Of a DNA stretch of 57,230 nucleotides, positions 44,846-53,938 are shown piece by piece. Both the position numbers and the translations under genes were made by a program. This stretch comes from Clostridiaceae bacterium (GTDB lineage Bacteria > Bacillota > Clostridia > TANB77 > CAG-508). Each line of letters begins with the position of its first letter. The stretch's first letter is position 1. The DNA lies in assembly GCA_012513065.1 (NCBI GenBank), contig JAAZCX010000023.1, positions 1-57,230 of the forward strand, given 5' to 3'. The notes beneath the pieces are model-generated. The model saw only the letters and a list, made by a program, of their open reading frames with translations, was not told the DNA's origin and made no database searches.

Positions 44846-45580
44846 TTAAAGATATATTATTTCAATTCCTGAAAAACTACATTTTCCTTTTAATATAAGT
44901 TTCTTTGAGTTTTCATTAATTTGTTTATTAAATTCTTTTTCATCTATTCCACCAAGCATAGCATCTATTCTATTTTCAACTTTCCAATCTTTTGGTATAT
45001 ATAATTCTACTCCTGAAAAATCAACATTTACATTTACTACTGCTTCTTCACCAGTTATTTTAGAATTATCAAAATATACCTTCATGGCTCCAAAAGAACA
45101 ATCTAATTTTACTTTTTCTAAATTCTCTGAATTAATATATTTAACGCTTGCTCCAAATCTTGTATATAAGTTTACTTCACTTTCATCTGGTCCATCTATA
45201 ATTTCTGCAAATCCTTCTGCTTTATCACATTCTTTTCTATTTGTATGGCACTCCCATTTTTTATGTTGTGGAAATATCAAAGATAATCCTATACTTAAGA
45301 AGAATGCTACTCCTAATATTGGCCATGGCACAAATTTTTGTATTCCTAATTGATCTGCATATAAAATTCCTATTATTGCTGCTGGAAATAATATTCCTGC
45401 AAAATGTCTATGTGTTATACTCTTAACTATAACTGGAACTAATATTAATGTAATAACAAGACTTGTTAAATTAATTCCTACTAAATATCCTAGTTGTTGT
45501 AATATGATTAATATGGCTGCTAATATAAAAAATACTCCCAAAAATAAATTTTTAGATTTCATAATTTCTCCTTTCTCCAA
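44846..45580 (-). CDS. LiaF-like membrane protein
   Basis: Multi-TM plus toastrack-like tail GASVKYINSENLEKVKLDCSFGAMKVYFDN. Confidence 0.75.
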   Translation of the reverse strand: MEKGEIMKSKNLFLGVFFILAAILIILQQLGYLVGINLTSLVITLILVPVIVKSITHRHFAGILFPAAIIGILYADQLGIQKFVPWPILGVAFFLSIGLSLIFPQHKKWECHTNRKECDKAEGFAEIIDGPDESEVNLYTRFGASVKYINSENLEKVKLDCSFGAMKVYFDNSKITGEEAVVNVNVDFSGVELYIPKDWKVENRIDAMLGGIDEKEFNKQINENSKKLILKGKCSFSGIEIIYL

Positions 45581-46001
45581 GTTTTTGTCTTAGTTCTTTA
45601 TAATAGTTCCTAGACACATAAACTTGTTTATATGATTTATTAAATTGTACTAAACTAGAAGATGTTATATTTTTGTCAATCGAATGAATATGATTAATAT
45701 TAACAATTGTTGATTTTGATACTCTTGCAAAGTTATCTGGTAATATTTCTTCTAATTCATATAATTTGTTTTTAACTTTGTAGATTTCTCCTGTTGTATG
45801 TGCATTAATTCCACTTCCGGAAGTTTCAAAAAATAAGATAGTTTTTAAAGATAAATAATATTCCATATTTTCTTTATAAAATGTTAAATTTACTTTTTGT
45901 GATGATTGTTTTACAACTTCTTGTATTTTTTGAATTGTAGAATTAATTTCACTACATTTTATGATTATCTCATCTTCTCCGTATATTTTCATCAACTTCA
46001 A
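45552..46001 (-). CDS. LytTR-family DNA-binding regulator
   Basis: ETSGSGINAHTTGEIYKVKNKLYELEEILPDNFARVSKSTIVNINHI. Confidence 0.92.
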   Translation of the reverse strand: MKLMKIYGEDEIIIKCSEINSTIQKIQEVVKQSSQKVNLTFYKENMEYYLSLKTILFFETSGSGINAHTTGEIYKVKNKLYELEEILPDNFARVSKSTIVNINHIHSIDKNITSSSLVQFNKSYKQVYVSRNYYKELRQKLGERRNYEI

Positions 46002-46253
46002 TTCGTATTTTCATTTTTTGTTTCTCCTATGTCTGTATTATAGTTTGATTTTTTATTTTTGTATAGTAATTTTTAGTAACAGGTATTTTTTTAGAGTAAG
46101 AGGTATTTTTTCTTGTTTTTATTCTATTTCTATATAATACCATAAAATAATAATAAAGAATAGATTTCTTTATTTTATGTTCTTTATTATTAACTTTAAC
46201 ATTAAAAAATGGAAATTTTAAAGTTTGTCTTTAAATTTTCCATTTTACATATT

Positions 46254-47933
46254 TTATTTATTTGCCGCTGTTAATCTTGGTTCAAAATTTTGTGTATATA
46301 TTGCTTTATTATATATTGCGAAATCATCAATATATCCCTTATAAGCAGTATTGACTGTAGATGAATTTCCTCCTATTGCAAACTCTGGTAAATTAATTTC
46401 TATTGTTTTATTGTTACTTGTTGTTCCTATATTTATTCCATTTTCATATAAAGTAAATTCTCCATCTTTTCTAACTAATGCATAGTGTGTCCATTCATTT
46501 TCTTTGTACTCGCTATTAGTTATAAGTATTCTTTCTCCTCCATTTGCTACAGTAATTTTGCGATTTTGTCGTTGATCAGTGCAAAATATATTTAAATTAT
46601 CATTTAAATAATTTCCACAGAACAATGAATATGGCATTGTCTGTTGTTCTGGATATGCCCAAAATTCTATAGTAAAATCGTTAGTTCCAAAATTTAATTC
46701 AGATGAATCGTATTTTAAAGCTTGAGATATTGTGCCATTAAAATAGCAACTTCCTCCACCAATTTTATTTTTTTCCTTACTAATATTTATGTTTTCTTGG
46801 TCAAGTAAAATTATATTTTTACCATTTAAATTATTTTTTATTGCTTTTATCTTTAAATAACAACTTATATCTTGAGATTCATAATTATCAAATTTTGCAT
46901 AAAATGCTCTTGTTTTTTCTTCATTTACTATTTTTTCAAAATCAGAATCATATAAAGCTTTATTATATATTTCTATATCATCAATATATCCTTTATAAGC
47001 AGTATTGTTTGTAGATGAATTTCCTCCTATTGCAAAATCTGATAAATTAATTTCTATTGTTTTGTAATCACTTGTTGCCCCTATATTTTTTCCATTTTCA
47101 TATAAGGTAAATACTCCATTCTTTCTAACTAATGCATAATGTGTCCATTGATTTTCTTTGTACTTACTATTAGTTACAATTATTCTTTGTAGTCCATTCG
47201 CTACAGTAATAATATTAATATCTCCAGCTTGGTCAGTACAAAATATATTTAAATTATTATTTGAATAACTTCCACAGAAGAATGAATATGGCATTGTTTG
47301 TTTTTCTGGATATGTCCAAAATTGTATAGTAAAATCACTAACTCCTAATTTTAATTCCGAATTTGCTAAAGTTAATGCTTGACCTTCCTGTCCTAAGAAT
47401 TGACAACTACTTGTTCCATTTTTTTTAACTGTATTATTTAATAAAACTGCTTCTTCATTCAAAGTATCAAATTTAATATTTTTATTTTCTAATTTAATTG
47501 AATCAAATGATGCATAAAATAATAAATCTTCTGCATTTTCATTTTTCTTATTTAGTTCTTCTTTTCCTGTAATTATCATGTTAAAACTTTTTTCTATTTT
47601 AAAATTATAACCTTTATATTTTCCTTCTGGTTCTTCTGTTTCATTTGTAACGTCCTCATTCCATGATAATTCTTCTAGTTTTTGAGGTAAATATTCTATT
47701 AGTGCTTGCATATTAATTTCTTCATTTTCTCGTAATTGTGTTTGAATATCTAATATTGCTAGTGTGATTTTTTCTTTTACTTGCTCTTCAATATATTTTT
47801 CACTTGCTTCTTTACTTTTATTTAATATTCCATTTTCTCCAACTAAAGTAGTTATCGTTACTCCTGCTAATATAACTAATATTATAATTGTTATTATTAA
47901 ACTGATTAATGTAATACCTTTATTATTTTTCAT
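46254..47933 (-). CDS. Type IV pilin-like N-terminus fused to two LamG/concanavalin-like domains
   Basis: KGITLISLIITIIILVILAGVTI then duplicated FTIQFWTYPE.../FTIEFWAYPE... modules. Confidence 0.85.
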   Translation of the reverse strand: MKNNKGITLISLIITIIILVILAGVTITTLVGENGILNKSKEASEKYIEEQVKEKITLAILDIQTQLRENEEINMQALIEYLPQKLEELSWNEDVTNETEEPEGKYKGYNFKIEKSFNMIITGKEELNKKNENAEDLLFYASFDSIKLENKNIKFDTLNEEAVLLNNTVKKNGTSSCQFLGQEGQALTLANSELKLGVSDFTIQFWTYPEKQTMPYSFFCGSYSNNNLNIFCTDQAGDINIITVANGLQRIIVTNSKYKENQWTHYALVRKNGVFTLYENGKNIGATSDYKTIEINLSDFAIGGNSSTNNTAYKGYIDDIEIYNKALYDSDFEKIVNEEKTRAFYAKFDNYESQDISCYLKIKAIKNNLNGKNIILLDQENINISKEKNKIGGGSCYFNGTISQALKYDSSELNFGTNDFTIEFWAYPEQQTMPYSLFCGNYLNDNLNIFCTDQRQNRKITVANGGERILITNSEYKENEWTHYALVRKDGEFTLYENGINIGTTSNNKTIEINLPEFAIGGNSSTVNTAYKGYIDDFAIYNKAIYTQNFEPRLTAANK

Positions 47934-48492
47934 TTTTTCTCCTTTTGTATTCTTTTTTTCATTTTATTTATATTGTTTATTACTATTATTAATATAGTAT
48001 GTGCCAAGTAATGATTGGTAAACATCCTTTCTATTGATTCAAAAAACGCATATCAATTTTTTTACTTTCAAAAAAATTTTTAAATTTCTTTCTTTTTTTA
48101 AGAATACATACTATTTTTATAGAAACATTATATAGTTTTTGCACAATTTCCGTCAAGTTATTTTTAAATATTTTTCTACTTTTTTATTAAAAATTATATA
48201 TATAATTTAAGTTACCTACAAATATCATTTTTATTGCTTGCGATATTGGTTTTTTGGATTTTATTATCATAACTTTCAATCATTGTTTTTTACACAGTCA
48301 CCTAAATCACAAACAAATTTGTATATTTTTTCTAAATGATTGAAATTTACTTTATTATTTACTACTTTGACATAAAATAAACCCTCATTGTTAAACTTCT
48401 TTGTCTAACAATTTAGGTTCACTTCATTTTTATTGTTAAGGGGTTTATAATCTGTTTTTTATTCTATTTCAAAATTAAAGAATCTTCTTTAT

Positions 48493-50315
48493 TTATTCTT
48501 CAACTTCTTCAAATTGACTATTATATAATTCTGAATAAAATCCATTTTTAGCTAATAATTGTTCATGTGTTCCTTGCTCTACAATATCTCCATGATTCAT
48601 AACTAATATTAAATCTGCATTTTTTATAGTAGATAATCTATGTGCTATTATAAAGCTTGTTCTACCCTTCATTAAGTTATCCATTGCTGCTTGTATTTGT
48701 ATTTCTGTTCTAGTATCTATAGAACTTGTTGCTTCATCTAATATTAATATTTTTGGATCTAGTAATATTACTCTTGCTATTGTTAATAATTGTTTTTGTC
48801 CTGCTGATATATTACTTGATTCTTCATTTAATATCATATCATAACTATTTGGAATTGTTTTTATAAAGTGATGTACATGTGCTACTTTTGCAGCTTCAAT
48901 TACTTCTGCATCTGTTGCATCTGGTTTACTATATTTAATATTATCTTTTATACTGCCACCAAATAGCCATGTATCTTGTAATACCATTCCAAACATTTTT
49001 CTTAAATCTTCACGTTTAAAATCTTTAATATTAATTCCATCTATTAATATTGCACCTTTGTTTACATCATAAAAACGCATTAACAATTTTACCATTGTTG
49101 TTTTTCCAGCTCCAGTAGGTCCAACTATAGCAATTTTTTGTCCATCCTTAACATTCGCACTAAAATCATTAATTACAATTTTATTTTCACTATATCCAAA
49201 TTGTACATGATCAAAAGTTACATTTCCTTGTAAATCTTTTATTGATTTAGCTTGTTTTACATCTTCTATTTCTTCTTTTTCTTCTAAGAATTCAAATACT
49301 CTTTCTGATGCTGCAACCATTGCTTGTAACATTGAAGATATCTGCGCTATTTGGTTAATAGGTCCGAGTAAATTGTTTGTTATATTGTATAAATGATTGT
49401 ATATTTCCTACAGTTATTTTTCCTTGTACTGCTAAATATCCACCAACAATTGCAACTAATACATATCCTATATTTCCAACAAAATTCATTATAGGATGGA
49501 TTAATCCAGATAAGAATTGTGATTTCCATGCTGAATGATATAATTCTTGATTTGCTTTGCTAAATTCTTTTATTGCTTTTTCTTCTCCATTAAATGCTTT
49601 AACAATTGTATGTCCACCATACATTTCTTCGACTTGACCATTTACATGTCCTAAATAATCTTGTTGTGTTTTAAAATATTTTTGTGACTTCCCTACAATG
49701 TTTTTTACAACAAATAGTGTTATAGGTAAGATTAATAAAGATATTAATGTCATTTCTATACTAATTGATAGCATCATTATTAATATTCCTATTAATGTAC
49801 ATACAGATGTTATAATTTGTGTAATACTTTGACTTAAGTTTTGTGAAAGTGTATCTATATCATTTGTAATTATTGATAAAACTTCTCCTTTTGTTTTTTT
49901 ATCAAAATATCTCATTGGTAATTTATTTATTTTAGTTACTAAATTACCACGTAAACGATATGTTAGTTTCTGTGATACCCCTGTCATCATAAATCCTTGA
50001 ATTAGTGAGAATAGAGCACTAACTAAATATAATACTAATACTGTAAGTAATATATTTATTATTTTTGTAAAATCAATTCCACTTCCTCCAGATATTTTGC
50101 TTACTAATCCATTAAAGATTTCTGTTGTGGCATTTCCTAATATTTTTGGTCCAACAATAGAAAAAATTGTACTTCCTACTGCAAAAATAATTACAATTAT
50201 TAATGCTATTTTATATTGTGATAAATAATTTTTTATTAATTTTTTTACTGTACCTTTAAAATCTTTTGCTTTTTCAATCTTTTTTCCTTTTGGTCCTCCC
50301 ATTGGTCCGTGGCAT
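48493..50315 (-). CDS. Heterodimeric-type ABC exporter subunit, readable only with two +1 shifts at CGG (50307-50309 and 49364-49366)
   Basis: Start ATG 50315 follows AAGGAGGTGG SD; reads MP-[CGGA]-PMGGPKGKKIEKAKDFKGT...QYNKQFT-[CGGA]-PINQIAQISSMLQAMVAASERVFEFLEE... through Walker A/B to stop. Confidence 0.92.
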
Positions 50316-50318
50316 ACT

Positions 50319-52592
50319 CTATTCCACCTCCTTCTTATTATTTTTTAATTCTTCTTCTGATAATTGTGATAATGCAATTTGTTTATATATCTCACAATTT
50401 TCTATTAATTCATTATGTGTTCCTTTTCCTACTATTTTCCCTTCATCTAATACAATAATCTGTTCAGCGTTCATTATAGTACTAATTCTTTGCGCTACTA
50501 TGATAATTGTTTTGTTTTTTGTTTCTTTTGCTAAAGCTTCTCTTAATTTACTATCCGTTTTTAAATCTAATGCTGAAAAACTATCATCAAATATTAAAAT
50601 TTCTGGATCTAAAGCTATAGCCCTTGCTATAGATAAACGTTGTTTTTGTCCTCCAGAAACATTATTTCCACCTTGTGCTATCTCAGATTTATATTTTTCT
50701 TTTTTACTTTCAATAAATTCTTCTGCTTGTGCTATTTTTGCTGCTTTTATCATTTCTTCATCAGATATATCAGGACTTCCATATTTTATATTAGATTCAA
50801 TTGTTCCTGAAAATAATATTCCTTTTTGTGGAACAAATCCTATTTTCTTTCTTAATTCCTTTTGAGATACTTCTTTTATATTTATTCCATCAATCAAAAT
50901 TTCTCCTACTGTTGCATCATAAAATCTAGGAATTAAATTAACTACTGTTGATTTTCCACTTCCCGTACTTCCTATAATTGCTGTTGTTTCACCAGGTTTT
51001 GCTACAAAATTGATATCTTCTAATATTTCGCTATCTGCATCCGGATATCTAAATGATACTTCTTTAAATTCTACTAATCCTTTTTTATTTGTATCTAATT
51101 CTTTTACTTTTTCTTTATCTTTAATACTTAATTTTGATTCTAATACTTCATTAATACGTTTCGCTGAAACTGCTGCACGTGGAAGCATAATAGATATTAA
51201 TGATATCATTAAGAAACTCATTACAATTTGCATTGTATATTGAATAAATGCCATCATATCTCCAACTTGCATTGTTCCTTCATTAACATTATTTCCACCT
51301 ACCCAAATTATAAGTAATGTGATTGCATTCATAATAAGCATTAATGCTGGCATCATTATACTCATTGCACGGTTAACAAATATATTAGTTTTCATTAGAT
51401 CTTTATTTGCATCATCAAAACGCTTTTCTTCTCTATTTTGTGTATTAAAAGCTCTAATAACTGGAATACCTGTTAATATCTCTCTTGATACTAAATTTAA
51501 TTTATCAACTAGCTCTTGTAGTTTTTTAAATTTTGGCATAGCTATAATAAATAATATCATGACTACTGTTATAATACATAATATTGCAAGTCCTATAATC
51601 CATGCCATTGAACTTACGCTATTATTAAGTACTCTAACAAATCCTCCAATGCCTATTATAGGTGCATATACAACTACACGAAATAATAATGTAATTAACA
51701 TTTGAATTTGTTGAATATCATTTGTACTTCTTGTAATTAATGATGCTGTTGAAAATTCTCTAAACTCTTTTGTTGAAAAAGCAATTATCTTTTTAAATAC
51801 TTTATCTCTTAAATTCATTCCTAATTTTGCAGCAACTCGTGATGAAAGCAACATTATTATTACAGCTGATATCATACTAATAAGTGAAATTGCTAACATT
51901 TGAAGTCCAGCCATAAGAATATAATCATTTTGTGATTTTTCTGTATCTATTCCTATTTGTTTATATTCTTCTTTCACACTATTAATAGCTGCTTGCTGTA
52001 TAATTGAGTCATTCATAGAATTAAGTTGTTCTTCAAATTTGCTAATCATGGTACTTAAGTATTGTTCTGGTATTTTTTCTATTATTTCTATTGTTGACAT
52101 TTGTTCAACAACATTAGTTGGTATTATTGAACTCTTATTTAATTCTTTCATTGATTGAATTATTTGTGTTTTTAATTCTTTTGATTGTTCTTCATTATTT
52201 GCAATTGAAAGCATCATCAATGGTTTAGCAATTATACTATTTAAATTTTCTTTTTCTTCTTCTTTTAATTCTTTAACAATATATAATTTTTGATTTTGTA
52301 ATTCTGTATATTTCTTTAAATATTTTTCGTTTGAAGAATCTTTTGATATTAATTCATAATCTTCTAATATTTCTTCATCTTTATCTGTAAATAATAAAAG
52401 TCTTCTTAATTGTTTTTCTCTTATCACTTCTGGAAAAGAATTTTCAATTCCTCCTTGTTGTATTCCTATATTAACTATTCTTGACGTGTAGTCTGGAAGT
52501 GTTAAATCGGCCCATGCTTGCACACATAATAATAGTACTATTATAATTACAGATACTATTGATTTATTTAAATTTTTTAATACTTTTAACAT
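50319..52592 (-). CDS. ABC exporter subunit (TMD-NBD)
   Basis: GSTGSGKSTVVNLIPRFYD; VSGGQKQRLSIARA. Confidence 0.95.
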   Translation of the reverse strand: MLKVLKNLNKSIVSVIIIVLLLCVQAWADLTLPDYTSRIVNIGIQQGGIENSFPEVIREKQLRRLLLFTDKDEEILEDYELISKDSSNEKYLKKYTELQNQKLYIVKELKEEEKENLNSIIAKPLMMLSIANNEEQSKELKTQIIQSMKELNKSSIIPTNVVEQMSTIEIIEKIPEQYLSTMISKFEEQLNSMNDSIIQQAAINSVKEEYKQIGIDTEKSQNDYILMAGLQMLAISLISMISAVIIMLLSSRVAAKLGMNLRDKVFKKIIAFSTKEFREFSTASLITRSTNDIQQIQMLITLLFRVVVYAPIIGIGGFVRVLNNSVSSMAWIIGLAILCIITVVMILFIIAMPKFKKLQELVDKLNLVSREILTGIPVIRAFNTQNREEKRFDDANKDLMKTNIFVNRAMSIMMPALMLIMNAITLLIIWVGGNNVNEGTMQVGDMMAFIQYTMQIVMSFLMISLISIMLPRAAVSAKRINEVLESKLSIKDKEKVKELDTNKKGLVEFKEVSFRYPDADSEILEDINFVAKPGETTAIIGSTGSGKSTVVNLIPRFYDATVGEILIDGINIKEVSQKELRKKIGFVPQKGILFSGTIESNIKYGSPDISDEEMIKAAKIAQAEEFIESKKEKYKSEIAQGGNNVSGGQKQRLSIARAIALDPEILIFDDSFSALDLKTDSKLREALAKETKNKTIIIVAQRISTIMNAEQIIVLDEGKIVGKGTHNELIENCEIYKQIALSQLSEEELKNNKKEVE

Positions 52593-52739
52593 TGTTTTTT
52601 ATCTCCTCTTTTATTCAATATTTCTATGATATTCCAAAACATAACTTTTTGTCAATAATAATTATTATTAATTCGCATAGAATTTACTTAAAAAATATGG
52701 ATACTAAAATTTAGTATCCATATCTGAAACGTAATAATT

Positions 52740-52916
52740 TTAAAGGCTTTCATCATCATATATATCATCGCCTAAATCATAATCATCTTCTTCATTTTCA
52801 ACAATTTGAGGTGTGATAAAATATAAGATTGTTAGAAATAATGCATAGATAATCCCAATGACCGATACAATTGTAAATACTTTCTTTAATACTTTAAAAA
52901 TCTTTTGCCGTTTCAT
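52740..52916 (-). CDS. Small membrane protein with acidic tail (not in supplied ORF track)
   Basis: MKRQKIFKVLKKVFTIVSVIGIIYALFLTILYFITPQIVENEEDDYDLGDDIYDDESL*; SD GGAGGAAAAAAT. Confidence 0.65.
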   Translation of the reverse strand: MKRQKIFKVLKKVFTIVSVIGIIYALFLTILYFITPQIVENEEDDYDLGDDIYDDESL

Positions 52917-53138
52917 ATTTTTTCCTCCTTATTTAATTAATAAGAACTATAGTTACATAAAGAATAGAATGATATTATTATAAACGATTTCTGTTAATTT
53001 TTCAAGTAATCTCTCTATATAAAGTAAAAAAATGCAATTTCTCTTCGTTATATTCATTATTATTTTATTTTGGATTAACATATATAAATTAAATATAAAA
53101 AGTAGCAAATCATATTAATAATTTGCTACTTTTTTCGT

Positions 53139-53840
53139 TTAATCAACTTCAATAATCTTAATTTCTTTTATTCCGAGCACATACTTGAATTTTCTAAAAT
53201 TGCAACCACTTTTGCCTATAATATAAGGTATAATTTCTCTTTGCAATTGGATTTCTACATCTTGATTATATATTTTATTAAGGTCAAATATAATAATGTG
53301 TGTAGTTTCTTTACCATCCAATTTTTTGATAATAAAAACATAAAAATTATCATTTTCTGTTTTTATTTCTCCTTCTTGCAAATCACCTTTAAATTTAAGC
53401 TTGTTTACATATACGCAAGTTCTACCATCTAAAATTTCTCTTATTAGAGTAACCTTTTCTTGAAACTTTATAACTTCAAGTTCTTTATTCACTATCTCTG
53501 ATAGTTCATAAGCAGCTTTTAAAGTTTCTTCTGTAGGAATTTCTCCAATACGATTTTCCAGAAAGCAATACCTATCCATTACAAACATATATGCTGGTAA
53601 ACATACTTTTTTTGTTTCATATTTCCGGCAATCCCAGTATTCACATCCCTCTTTGTTTTTTGCTAATAATACTGTTCTGTAACTGATATTTAGTTTTTTT
53701 AGAACCTCCTCGTATTTCTTATTAATTACTGGCAAATTCTTTTGTGTACCTTTTGAATGTAACCGGATTTGATCACCTTTTACAATCCAACAATTATCAA
53801 TTTCAATTATATGTCTTACACTTTTAGAATTTTCTTCCAT
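53139..53840 (-). CDS. Hypothetical protein with KH-like GxxG C-terminus, accessory-like codon usage
   Basis: QREIIPYIIGKSGCNFRKFKYVLGIKEIKIIEVD. Confidence 0.6.
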   Translation of the reverse strand: MEENSKSVRHIIEIDNCWIVKGDQIRLHSKGTQKNLPVINKKYEEVLKKLNISYRTVLLAKNKEGCEYWDCRKYETKKVCLPAYMFVMDRYCFLENRIGEIPTEETLKAAYELSEIVNKELEVIKFQEKVTLIREILDGRTCVYVNKLKFKGDLQEGEIKTENDNFYVFIIKKLDGKETTHIIIFDLNKIYNQDVEIQLQREIIPYIIGKSGCNFRKFKYVLGIKEIKIIEVD

Positions 53841-53938
53841 ATACGCATCCTCCTTTTGTTGTTTAAGATTATTCTACTAAATAATTTCGTATGTGTATAT
53901 TATACCATTTTATGTCAATCTTTGCAAGTTCTTATTTT

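Noticed and set aside
402-50309. Ordinary sequencing or assembly indels explain the five frameshifts
   Set aside because: All five are +1, all coincide with in-frame CGGW, none is in a homopolymer run, and a matching UCCG tRNA is present. Not excluded, however: read-level evidence is needed.
402-50309. Simple triplet reassignment of CGG to another amino acid
   Set aside because: Reassignment would not restore the downstream frame; a base must be skipped or a quadruplet read.
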